Positions 45,996 through 57,273 of a stretch of DNA of 64,000 nucleotides are shown piece after piece (the stretch's first letter is position 1; every line of letters begins with the position of its first letter). The translations under genes and the position numbers were made by a program. Under the pieces are notes generated by a model, which did not search any database, was not told the origin of the DNA, and saw nothing but the letters and a program-made list of their open reading frames with translations. This stretch comes from Cyclaneusma minus (lineage: Eukaryota > Ascomycota > Leotiomycetes > Marthamycetales > Marthamycetaceae): NCBI GenBank assembly GCA_037179335.1, contig JAKZHN010000002.1:1364001-1428000 (forward strand), given 5' to 3'.

Positions 45996-46257
45996 TTTTT
46001 TTTAAAAAACCAAAAAAAATTTAAACTATAATTAGCTTATAAAAAATAGGCTATAAACCTATTTAATCCGAATATATAAAACTATCCAAGCTTTTGCCTT
46101 TTAAATTAATTAAATATATATTTTTGATAGCTAAGAAATCCTTGGAATAATTTACCTACTTTTCCATTTAAATAATTACGTTATTGCGGTTTATAAATAT
46201 TTTAAAAGACTAATTCGAATTAAGTTTTATTATTGCGTTTATAGGATTATTTTATTT

Positions 46258-46306
46258 ATTAATTTAGCAGATTCTTTATATATTAATTTAGCAGATTCTT
46301 TATATA
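46258..46306. repeat. Short tandem duplication in the retrotransposon
   Basis: AATTTAGCAGATTCTTTATA occurs twice in immediate succession (about 24-bp period). Origin unknown. Confidence 0.85.
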
Positions 46307-49300
46307 TATTTTTTGCTTATAATTTTAGCGAAGGTAAAGGATATTAATTATTAGCTTTTTTTTAATTATAATACCCAGCCTAATTAATATGTTATAAAAG
46401 AAATGGAAATTGGTATAAATAATAATAGAAATTTAAAAGAGCAATAAATAATTTATAATTAATTAAAAAATAATAATAATTTCAATTTCGATATTTATTC
46501 CCTAGATTATAGCAAATAGCTCGCTAAAAAAAATTAATTTTTATTTTTATTTTTAATAAAAAACCAATAAAGGAAATTGCCTATAAAGCTAAATATATAT
46601 TTTTTTTATTGAAGTCTTTATTAACCAATATAATAATATATTTTGATTGAAAAAAGAATTATTAGCAAAAAATCCATTTATAAATATATAAAGCTTTATA
46701 ATTGCCAAATTAATTAGCAAATAAATAAAATGCCGGTTAAACTATTGCATGCATTATTTAATTCGTTTATTAAAGGCTTTAATATCCGCTTTAATTAAAA
46801 ATTGGTATTAAATTGCAATGGAAAAATTATAAAAAGCTTTTAATTAAAAGTTTATAGCTAGGTAAATTCCCCTAGCTTTTTATTTAATATATTATTATAA
46901 TATATTAGGGGATTTAAAATTAACCAATTTAAAGTTTTTGCTGCATTTTTTTAAACCATTAAAATATAACCGTTAATTTAAATTAAAATACTGCCGTTGA
47001 AAATCAATAATTTATTATTAAAGCATTATTTTAGCTTAGCCTTAAAAAAAACCGATTTAAATTCTTGTTTTTTTTAATTTGGATTATTTTTTATTTGCAA
47101 GGATTAAAATATCGTTAATTTGCATGCTTATAATTAAAACATAATCCGGGAAATTTATAATTATAAAATATAAATTAAAGGTAAATATTTTTATAAATAG
47201 TTTGTTTTTATAATAGTTAAAATAAATTATTTATTAATATAATCCAAATTTCGCAATATTATATAAAGGCTTTAAAATCCTTATAATAATTTTTGAAAAA
47301 TAAAAATGCTTAATTCCTTTAAATAATTTATATAAAATCACTTTTTAAAATTAAAAATACAAATATAAATAAGCCTAAATAATATTCCGAAAATAAAGCC
47401 TTTTTTCAAATTTCTAAAAATAAAAAGCCAAGGCTATAATTAATTGCTAGCTAATATATTAAATTATTAAAAATTGCATAAAAAACTTTTTTTACCAGCA
47501 TTATTATAGCTTTAAACTATTAACTTTAATTTTTTATAAAAATACTTAATTATTTTGCCTTTAATTTTTTAAACCATTTAAGCGTGAAATTTTAAAAATT
47601 TATTATGGATTTTCGAATTATATTTTTTAGATTTAAAAATACCAAAAGCTTAAAACCCTTTAATTTTTATAATATCGAATTATTTAAATTAAATAATATA
47701 AGCATTTAAATTATTATAAATATAATATTTCTTTATTTTACTATTTTTACTACCTTTTAAATAATTGCGACCTTTTTTCGGAGAAAAAGAAAATAGCGTT
47801 TTTAAATACAAATTATTATTATTAGCAAATTCGGAAATTGGCCTTGATTTTAAAATATTTGGCATCGCTAATAATATCGCATTTAAAATTGCAAAAGATA
47901 TTGCAATCGAAGCTATAAATAGCGCTATAATTGGCAAGGCAAAAATTGGCCTTTTTTCAATTAAAAAATAATTTGCAATTTGCTCCGCAAATCGCAATAT
48001 TCGAATTGGGGCTAAAAGAAATTTGGAAAAAAATAAATTATAATTTAAATTATTAAATTTATTTTATAGAACTTTTTTTTTATTATAATATAATTTAATA
48101 ATCCTATTCCCTTATAATATATATATATATATACAATTATAATAAATAAACCGGTCCAGCGCTTAATATATCCCTTATAAATTATTATTTTTAATTAAAG
48201 CAAAAAGTCTAAAATTAATATAATATTAAAATCGTTCCTTATAGCTAATATATTTAAAATAATACGCTTAGTATTTTTTTTAAATTTGCTTTATAATTTT
48301 ATAAATAGCTTTAGCCTTTTTAAGCATAATAAATAACGGAGTTAAAAACTTAATTATATAAAAATATATACCAAATATTAAAAAAATAGGCATAAAATTA
48401 TTAGGGCCAGCTATATTATTAATTAATTTAATGGCTATTTAAAATATAAATTCCTTAGGCAAAATAAAAAGATTTTTTTAAATTATTTTATAAAATTAAT
48501 AAAAAATAACATAATAGTGTTTATTTTTATTAATATTATTATAGAATTTAATTGGCACTGGAAAAACCTTAATTTTATACAAGCCATTTTTTTGGCGCTA
48601 TGAATTTCATTTCCAGCGTTATAAATTATTCGATTAAATAGGCTAAAATAAATATTAATCCAGCAAAACTAAATAGTTTTCCAAATGTTTTTAATGCTAT
48701 TAAATTTAATAAATTAGGCTGCTTAAAAAGCAATTGCTATATTTATAATATAAATAACTTTTTATTTATTAATATAAATTAAATCGATTGAAATTTTTGC
48801 ATTAAACTGAAATTTTTTACAAAAAAAAAACTTAAATTTACCAAAAGCCTTAAAATAAATTTGGTATTAATAGCAAAGTTTATTGATTTTCTTTAGCATA
48901 TATTTATTAAAAGTATAATAAAATAAAAAAGCAATTTTTATAGCTTTTTAATTATTGGATATTTAAATCATTGATAAAATAATTTAAATTCCTTTTTAAT
49001 TAAATATCTATAAATTAAATTAATTTTGGTAATATAATCCTTAAAATTAAAATAAAGCCAACAATAATTTTATTTCCAAATAATTGGTATTATAAGCTTG
49101 TTTTAATAAAAAGTATTTAAAAAATATTAAAATAAATACCAAAATAATCTATATTATTAATGAAAAAAAAAATAGGATATTTATTAAAATAATATAAAAA
49201 TTAGTAACGCTAAAAGAATATACGCTATATTAATAATAAATATAATTCTTTTGCCAAATTTATGTTTATGCTTATTTTAAATAATATTAAACTTTAAATT

Positions 49301-50404
49301 AAATAATTGCCAAAAAGCCAAAAATTAAAGGAATTCAATTATAGATATATTAATAGCACCGTTATTAAATATAATTCCCTAAAACTTTATAAACAAATAA
49401 TAGTTTATAAATATAAAAACCTTATTAATTTCGGTTTAAAAATCGCAATATATATATATAAAACTTAATAGCAATAGCGGTATAAAAAGCGGATTGGTTA
49501 TAAAGCATTTAAAAAGTCTTTAATTTATTAACCTCGCTATATTTAATTATAAAAGCAATAAAAAATAAAAAATAAAAAAGCATTTTTTTTCATATATTTT
49601 GCAAAATTATAGCCAAAATCCATATTAGCTATTATTTATTTAAACTCTGCAAAATTTTTATTATATAATTAATTTAAATCTAAATCCGAAAATCCAAATT
49701 TAAACCCATTATTAAAACTAATATTTTGCATTATTTAATATATATTAAAAAAGAAACCCTTATTATTTAGCCAAGCTTGCAAATCACTTTTATATTTAAC
49801 TAAAAAGGTATAGAATATATTATTTAAATAGTCTTTATTTTAAAAGCAATAAATATTACTTCAATTACAATATTTACTAATTCGCTTTTAAAAAAGTGGT
49901 TAATTAACCAATAAATCGGTTTACTATAAATAAAACAACGGCAATTAGCTAAAAATAATAATAATAATAATTAAAGCAAATTAAAAAATTAATTGGCGCT
50001 TTAATTTCAATAGCTTTGATTAAAACTACGGCTTTAATCTCGTTTGCAATTGCTAAAATAACGGTTAATTATAAATTGCTTATTTTTAAAAATTTCCTTA
50101 AATTTTATATAAATTAAAATTAAATTTTTAAAATCGGCGCAAAAGTCTTTATAGTTATTAGCAAGCTTTATAAAAGTATATTAGCATTTTTTAATATTTA
50201 TAATAGCGTTAATAGATTTATTATATAAATTGAATTTTTAAATTTTATAAATAATATTAAAATTTTGCTAAATATTATATAACCAATTAAATAAAATCTT
50301 TAAGCATTTAAGCTTTATTTTTTTAAATTTAGCTATTTTATTTAAAATAAATTTAAAATTAATTAAATGCTATATAATAAAATATTTTTCATAATTAGCT
50401 TAAT

Positions 50405-50985
50405 TTTTAAAGGGAATTTATAAATCTATATCCGCTAATCCAATTGGGAAAGCCCCGGGCTTTACCCAAGCTTTAGCGATTTTTTAAAAAATTCGAAAAG
50501 TCGACGTGCGACAAAAGCTCGGGCCACCACCACTCCGCACCACGCCTTACCCAATTAGGCTAGCACCCGGCAAAATCATGTGTCTCCGCCTTTGGAAATA
50601 TTTGGAGCTTCAAATTAAAGCATTCAATTCTAGTCAATTTTAGGGCTTTACAAAGGAAATTTAGCTGGCCAAATAAAGCTCAATTAAGGCTTTTTATAGC
50701 ATTTTCAAATATTTAAATAGCTGCTTATAGGGTTAAATTATTCATGTTCTTTTAATTTTGGTGGATGATTTTTGGCAAATAGCAATTGATTTTTGGTCAG
50801 CCTTGCTTGCTAGCCTTGTATGGTTACACAATGTGGCACGTGCGCATGCGGCTTTTTTTATTGCACGTCGACCGGACCTCGATTTTTAAAAAAAACCCGG
50901 GTAAACCCCGGCGCTTTCCTAATCGGGTTAGCGGGTATAGATTTCAAAACCTTGAGTATAGATTTATAAATTCCCTTTTTAAAGC
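50405..50985. mobile_element. Nested TIR element (~580 bp), GC-richer than its host block
   Basis: Left arm AAAGGGAATTTATAAATCTA then TATCCGCTAATCCAATTGGG, followed by AAAGCCCCGGGCTTTACCC and GTCGACGTGC. The right arm, reverse-complemented, gives AAAGGGAATTTATAAATCTA, then TACCCGCTAACCCGATTAGG, AAAGCGCCGGGGTTTACCC and GTCGACGTGC. The arms are over 100 bp. The right arm has an extra 20-bp partial duplication (second ATAGATTT). Its many CG and CC pairs contrast with the surroundings, so it probably inserted after most of the mutation. No transposase is present. Confidence 0.75.
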
Positions 50986-53050
50986 GCTTGCAAATCCATT
51001 TAATTTTTTTCAATTAAATAAATTTTATTAGCAATCTCGTTATAATAAAAATCCTTAGCCTTATTTTTTAATATAATTAAAAATGCTTTAATATAATTGT
51101 TTATTTCCAAATCAATTTTAATGCAAAGATTATAAAAGAATTATAGTTTGGTATTTAAAATATTAAATATCCCTTTATTAAATTTGCAAGTTTTTTAAAA
51201 ATTTAAAAATTAATAGAAATATTATATAAAAAAATAAATGCGCCATTATTATTTCGGCGGCCATAATAGCCAAAAAAATAATATTAATATTGCAAGAATT
51301 GCGAAAAAAATGAAAAGCTTAAATAATCGGGATTGGATTTATTAGCATTAAAGCGGGCAGGAAAAAAAGGAAAGGCTTTAAAAGCTAAAGGAAATATACT
51401 ATTGGTAAAAGGCTATTACTAATTGGCTAGCAATTAAAAACATATTTATTAGAAAATAAAAAACTTTTTTTTATAAATATCCGCAGATAAACGGATCTTT
51501 TTAGCAATCCATTTATATTATTTATTTTTAATATATAAAGCTTTAAAATTTTAATAAATATAGCTTTAAAAAATAAAAATACCCTTAAAATAAAAAACTC
51601 TCCGCATTATTTTATAGGCCGTATTATTAAATTTAATTCAATTGATTTATTTTTAAATACTAAAATCCTGCTTAAATTAATATTAAAGGGCAGTATTTTA
51701 AAGCTGATCTTTTATATTTTTTTTATATTTATAAAGGATATAAAAATTTAAAACAGCCTTAATATTAGCAGCAATATTAGCAGCATTATATTTTAATAAA
51801 TCATTGTTTTTAACAAGGTAATAATAGCTTTAAAAAATCTTGCTAATAGGGTTAAATTTTTTATTTATATATAAGCTAGCAATAATAGCACATTTGTTTT
51901 AATTAATATTAAAAATATTAAAATTTTGAAAAAAAGCTATATTGGTAAATTAAAAAAATTAATTTTAAAAAATAAAATAATTAATAAATTTTAAAAAATA
52001 GCAAATAAACGGCTTTCTAATATATAGGAAAAAATCTTTAAAATTCAAAAAAAAATCTAAATATATAATTCGAAGGCCGAAAAATAAAGGAATAATCCCG
52101 CAGCTTTGCAAAAATATATTTTAAAAGCTGCAAAACTGGCGGAAATTAAACTGCAAAAATCGGGCGTTATTATAATGATTTTTTGTATTTTTAAAATAAA
52201 GGGATAGCGGTAAAACAAAAATGGCGGTATATTTCGGAATATTGCAGCTTTAATTATAAATCCACAAAGATTGTATAATAGTATAAAATCCAAAAAAATA
52301 ATAGATTATTAGGGTTTTTAAAATTTCCCGCATTATTTTAAATTAATCCGCCAATTATAAGCCGTTAGAAAAATCGATTTCTATTAAAGTATTATATATC
52401 GGACAATTTTAATAGGTAATTTCTAATTGAATCGTTATTTATAATAATAGAATTAAAAATTTCAAATTTGCTAATCGGATTAAATAATTAATTAAATAAT
52501 CTCCAAAAAAAACGGATCGGAAAGGGTATTTCGGGTAATCGTAAATTTTAAAAGCAAATTAAATAATTTAAAATAATAGCAACGTTAAAAGCTATAAACT
52601 TAATCAATTATATAATAAAAAGCAACCAAATTATAACAAAAAATTACTAGCTATAATTTTCAAACTCGATAAATATAATTAAATTATAAATAGCTTTTGC
52701 TAATTTTATAAATAATTTTTAATAATAATTTGGCCGGAAATTTTTAAAATTTCGCTATAATAGTTTTTAAAATATAATTAAATAATAGGGTATAAATTCG
52801 TTATTAGCATTGCTTTTTTAATTTAAAGCTTCGCTATAATAATTTTTAAAGCATTTACTAAAAGCTTAATACAGCTAAAAACGGAACCGTTAAACCGGCA
52901 GAATTTAAATAATATACCGGTCGTTTAATTCGGCGGTCCGCTAGCTTGGCAAGGTTCGAATAATATACCGGTTTATAAAAAACGGCTTTTTAATTTTTTT
53001 TACACCCTAGCCAATTTATATTCCGGTAAAGAAATACTAATTAATATTAG

Positions 53051-53230
53051 AATTACTAGGGGTAGTGGCTTACACGCTAAAAATGGATATATTCAATTAT
53101 AAGCGTTGTTTTTTTTTTGAAAAAAAGGGTAAGCTTTATAATATTAAAGCTATCCCCTCCCTTCTCCGCTAATTAAGCTAAGCTAAGCTATATACGGTAG
53201 CTATAGCTATAATAATCGCAATAATATTTA
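53051..53230. repeat. Right LTR remnant
   Basis: Partner of 45782-45995. It keeps more C and G than the left copy, for example CCCCTCCCTTCTCCGC where the left has TTTCCCTTTTTTAC. The AT-rich block ends about 300 bp beyond it. Confidence 0.75.
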
Positions 53231-53858
53231 AATTATTAAATAAAAAATAAACCGCTTGTATAAATGGCCAAAAAAAACCAAATAGCTAATTTGATATAGA
53301 TTATAAAAAGCCAATAATAGCCCAGTTTTTTATAATTTAAAAAATTTACTGGCATTTTAAAATATATGGTATAATTTAAATTATTAAATAATTAAATTAT
53401 TTAATAATAGTATTGCAAAACGTCGTCAAATTAATTTAATAGCTAAAATAATCTCGAATTTTAAATCTCTAACAAAATTTGTGATTCTCACAATTGAATA
53501 TGAATTTTAGCCTGAAGCAGTAATAAAAATTAAATTAATCTACTGGCTAATCTCGCACCGTGAAACCCCCGAATGTTTTTCGTACGTTCCAACTCCATCG
53601 CTAAACTAGGAACACCACCGAGACCATTCGAACCGTCCAGACCACCATCCGTTCTACCCGATATCTCCATGGAAAATCGACAGCACACGGCATTCCTTAC
53701 TTCCATTCCATCGGCGACCCCGAGCATTACATTATTGAGCCGACGAAAACTGGTCACTCCAGCAAGAAGACACGCCAGGCCCGTGACAGGTGCTTCTCAA
53801 CACGACCACTTTCCATCACGCAACGTCCTATCACGCAACCTCCATCCGTCCTCATCCA

Positions 53859-55624
53859 TCAACGTTTCGCCGCACCTCCCCTCTGCAATCTCTCGCTCCC
53901 GCTTCCTCCCCGTCCATTCTGGCTCATCTTCCCTCCCTCCCTCTTCTTCTTCACCTCATATTCCTGCGCCTGCATCTGTTGATACTTCCCAGTCGCCACC
54001 TTCCTCTTCCCAAACCCGAGCGGCATCCTCAGCACCTTGAACGGCAACGCCATGACCGCCCCAAATATCTGCAACGGCAGCACAACACCCGTCGCCGCCC
54101 ACTCGATCAGAGTCGCCAATGCGCTGCGCTGTCGCGTCTGGCTTGTTTTCGCGACATGCGCTGTGAGCGAAAGCGCATCATTGAGCTTTACTTCGAGGTC
54201 GTAGAGGCGCGATTCGGTTTGCATCGTCTGCAGCGTTTGGCGCTTCTCATATCGACGCACTGCGCGGTTTAGCGCATCGAGCTCGGGCTGGATGGTTCGT
54301 CGCACTTCGTGGGAGATTGAGGAGGTTTGCTTGCCGGTTAGTGGTGAGTCGGATTGTGGGGAGGAACTGAGACCTGATGTTGAGGCATTCATTGGTCGCG
54401 CTTCAAGCTCTGCGATTCGAGTGATGAGCTGCTTGATCTCTTCGCGGTTGGAGTTGGTTGTATCTGCTGTGGTACTGGTGTAGGGATTTGAGTTGACGGT
54501 TTTCTGAAGGTGCAAGGTACGTGCTTGGATCAGTTTGATGAGATGGCTCATTGGCTTTAGTTCCGACGCCAGCAGAAAAATCGTCAAGTTATAATTCGAC
54601 ACCAGACCTTCGGACGGACGAGAGAGTTGGGCGCGCAGGGAATGTAACAGGTAGGCTCCGAGGATGGGAAAGAGGAAGCAAGAGATGAGGGCTAGGGTTT
54701 CGTGCATGTATAGCTCGTTGGAGGCGGCTTCGTGTGCTGGTGAGTTTCTTCTTCGGGTCTTGTCTGCTGGCGATGTGGATCGTGGACTTGAAGTCGCTGA
54801 AGTCGGTCGGTCTTCGGACTCTTCGGGCACATCGTTCAGCGAAGTACGCGAAGCTTCCAGGTTCTCAGTGGTCTCGCCACCATTCCCAGCTTCGGCATCA
54901 TCTTCATCCATTGCTTCTCCCAAGGTTTCTCCCATCGCCTCTTCCTTTACTCGAATAGTCCTTGCCGATCGATACCAATCCCTATATTTCGCGTCAACAT
55001 CAGCAATTGTCATTCTCATTTCAATTTCTTTCCCCACACATATTTAATGCCAACCACACATATACATCCATCCCCTGCTCGATTCCCGCGAAACTCGAAA
55101 AAGATTCTCAGGCACCGTACTCACCAAGGCAACCTAACACTCCAATTCAAAAACACCGCCGCCAGCCCCAACAACATCACATCCGTAACCACCGAACTCC
55201 CATTCTTAAACACCAGCCCCCCCACCGCCGGCACCAGCGCAAAAACCAACGGCAAGCTCTCCCACGGACTCGATTCATGCATTTCATGCTCCCTTATGCC
55301 CTTCAGATGCACGCCATTCACCCCCATCCCCCCCGCAGTCGGATGCAGCAAATCATCCGTCGAGTCTTTTAGGGACTTGCGAGTTTCGGAAAAGGAAAGG
55401 TCGGAGAAATTGCTGCTGCGGCGGTGGCGTAGGCTGTCTGTACCACCGCGGCCATCGCCGCCGCCGCTGGGGGAGTGGGTTGGGAGGCGGGATTGGAAAT
55501 GCGATGAACGCTGTTTGGACGATGAACGCTGTTTGGACATTGGAGGTTCGTCGGATGTGCGAGGGATTCCCCTGCTGGTTGTGTTGGCGGAGGGAGTTGC
55601 GCCGTTCTCATCATCCGTGATCAT
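53859..55624 (-). CDS. Conserved fungal membrane protein of unknown function
   Basis: I recognise the type (a fungal-specific multi-helix protein with a helix-loop-WDWY signature) but no function is known to me. The model is complement(join(53859..54981,55125..55624)), 540 aa. The intron begins GTGAGT, ends ATATAG and joins FLNWSVRLPW to DWYRSARTIR in phase. The N-terminus is Ser/Arg-rich and disordered. Hydrophobic segments: LVFALVPAVGGLVF with VVTDVMLLGLAAVFLNW; ALISCFLFPILGAYLLHSL; NYNLTIFLLASEL; and near the end ATLIEWAATGVVLPLQIFGA. A probable coiled coil (EEIKQLITRIAELEAR, then RRYEKRQTLQTMQTESRLYD) lies between. The tail is basic. ATG 55624 (MITDDENGATPS) is chosen over an upstream open extension that is poor in coding character. 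The gene starts 300 bp inside normal-composition DNA after the AT-rich block. Confidence 0.8.
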
Positions 55625-57273
55625 TGCGACGTACGTCGTGTCAAAGCCTTTGTAAAATATGTCAAAAACTGATGATGTTGCTGAACAATTAATTTTGAAC
55701 AGTTTTTTATTTGTCTTTGAGGCGGGATGAGGCAACACTGAAAGCTTTCAATATGGTCTTCTTGTGCAGCATAAAGAGGCTCTGGGTTGTTTGTTTAAGA
55801 AGACAAGATGCATGATCGACGCTGGGAATGCTCGACGTCACTGTTAATAGTCAGTGACGGGGTGGGAAGAGCGTTCGTTATTGGCTGGTACAAGGAGCTA
55901 TTGCCCCGGAGTGGTCTGTGCGCGGACCTAGACTGCCACAGGCGTGGGATGGGGGGAAGCTACTTTCCCCTGGTTGAGTTTGTTACTTAGGTGGGGTGGT
56001 TCCTGAATGTAATCTTGTATGCGAAGGTTGATGTTGACGGTGGTGATAGTATTAAGTATTCAGAGATTGCGGAGCTGCGGTGGCTTGCACTGTTTGTAGA
56101 TTGGTCTGCTGGTTTGAAACATCGTGGACTAGTTTGCGGGATGGAAGTTGCCACGCAGGCTATGCAGGCTACGCAGGCTACGCGGTAAGGCTGGGTATTG
56201 CGATGATGGGTGGTGAGGAAATGTGATTTGACGGTATAGCTGAGCTGGCTGCTGGCACAGGCTACTGCAATGCCACATGGGGATTGATGCAAGATTGGCT
56301 GGCTTCGTGTTACGGTAAGCAGGTACTACTACATGTACAAGTACTACCTTAATGGTACATTGAGAAATAAGAGGAGGATGTACTCCGCTCGCTAGTCTTC
56401 TCTGTTTAAGATTTATCATTTTCGTCTCTAACAAAGTAATCCCCCTTTCAAAGGTCTTTATAAGACACTCTGTTCACTCTGTTTCCTTGCTTTGCTCTTT
56501 AGACCGTCTTTTTCGAGTTTTCTGTGTCATCTTTTCTTCTTCTTGGCATCCTGTGCTCTGCAATGGCTTTCCTAAACACGGGTCTCTCGATATCTCTCAT
56601 CCAATACGCTTCTCTGCTTTGGATTTATGTGTGCACATCGTGGCGTGCTTTGTGCATAGAAGTTAACGTTGGGGGATTCTGGAACCGCCCGCCCCTGAAA
56701 TTTCGGGAATTCGTAACCCGGGCGGCGGACCGGGAGATTTAGTCTAAAGCTTCGACCTAGCCGAGGACGTTTATCGTTGCACTGCGGGCTGTTCGTCCAG
56801 ACCGATCACCGTAGTCTATGCAGTCCCGCCTGGACTCGTTGGATTTGCAGTCTGAATAGCGTGAGAGATTATTTTCGCAACGTTCTCTTGGATTTCTGAG
56901 ATTTCTTCCAACACTAGTTTTCGGAATCTTTTGTTTGTTTTCGGCCTGTGTCCGTTACCTAGATGGACTCGACTTGATGCCTGTGTTTGTCTCCGGCTGG
57001 GCCTGGGACTACGCCGATCCCTGAAAGTTCCTGAAAGGGGGCTGGGAGCCCGTGGAGGTAGGGTTTGTGGATCGCCGGGACGAAGGTGCTTTATTTTGGA
57101 AGCCAGGAGCTTGCATGCTCGAAAACACCTTACCTATGCTAGACTTGGAAAAGAGCTGTGTCACATTCTAATGGGTATGAAGATCTGAAAGGGGCTTGGC
57201 TCTGTCCAGCAAATGACTAGCATTCACCTAGTCTCCTAGTTTTCAGACATTCCTTCCTCTGCATCATTGTCCG
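55625..57273. other. Spacer between two minus-strand genes
   Basis: Three tandem GCAGGCTAY units lie at 56155-56184. The remaining sequence has only short open frames without motifs; one at 56524-56742 is hydrophobic at its start but begins without a good ATG. No tRNA or other RNA gene is recognised. Confidence 0.45.

Larger units (their letters stand above)
45782..53230. mobile_element. Decayed LTR retrotransposon, ~7.5 kb
   Basis: Two direct repeats of at least 180-210 bp mark its ends, at 45782 and 53051 (offset 7269 bp). Shared runs include GGGTAAGCTTTATAATATTA then AAGCTATCC, CTAATTAAGCTAAG, and ATAGCTATAATAATCGCAAT. The size suits a Ty3/Gypsy or Ty1/Copia element. No gag or pol domain can be read because the interior is saturated with stops, so the superfamily is unknown. 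Exact LTR borders and target duplication are not resolvable by eye. Confidence 0.75.
42481..53530. other. AT-rich, RIP-like gene-free block (11 kb)
   Basis: Composition shifts sharply at both edges to long A/T runs with TTAATTAA, TATA and TTTAAA words, and stop codons crowd all six frames; only two decayed frames of about 70-100 codons survive near 47700-48000. This is what repeat-induced C-to-T mutation does to transposons in ascomycetes. The block contains at least one LTR retrotransposon, a duplicated segment at 44813-45105, and a nested TIR element. A role as centromere or heterochromatin anchor is possible but untested. Confidence 0.85.

Noticed and set aside
47689..47997. 102-codon minus-strand frame in the AT-rich block
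   Set aside because: Ile/Asn/Lys/Phe-rich translation typical of AT-saturated DNA; no domain and no neighbours with coding character.
52960..52990. GGTTCGAATAA resembling a tRNA B box
   Set aside because: No A box, acceptor stem or anticodon arm can be built around it in the AT-rich block.
56524..56742. Possible secreted or membrane peptide of 72 codons
   Set aside because: The frame begins at a non-ATG codon; the first ATG leaves a short peptide without a convincing signal sequence or homologue.
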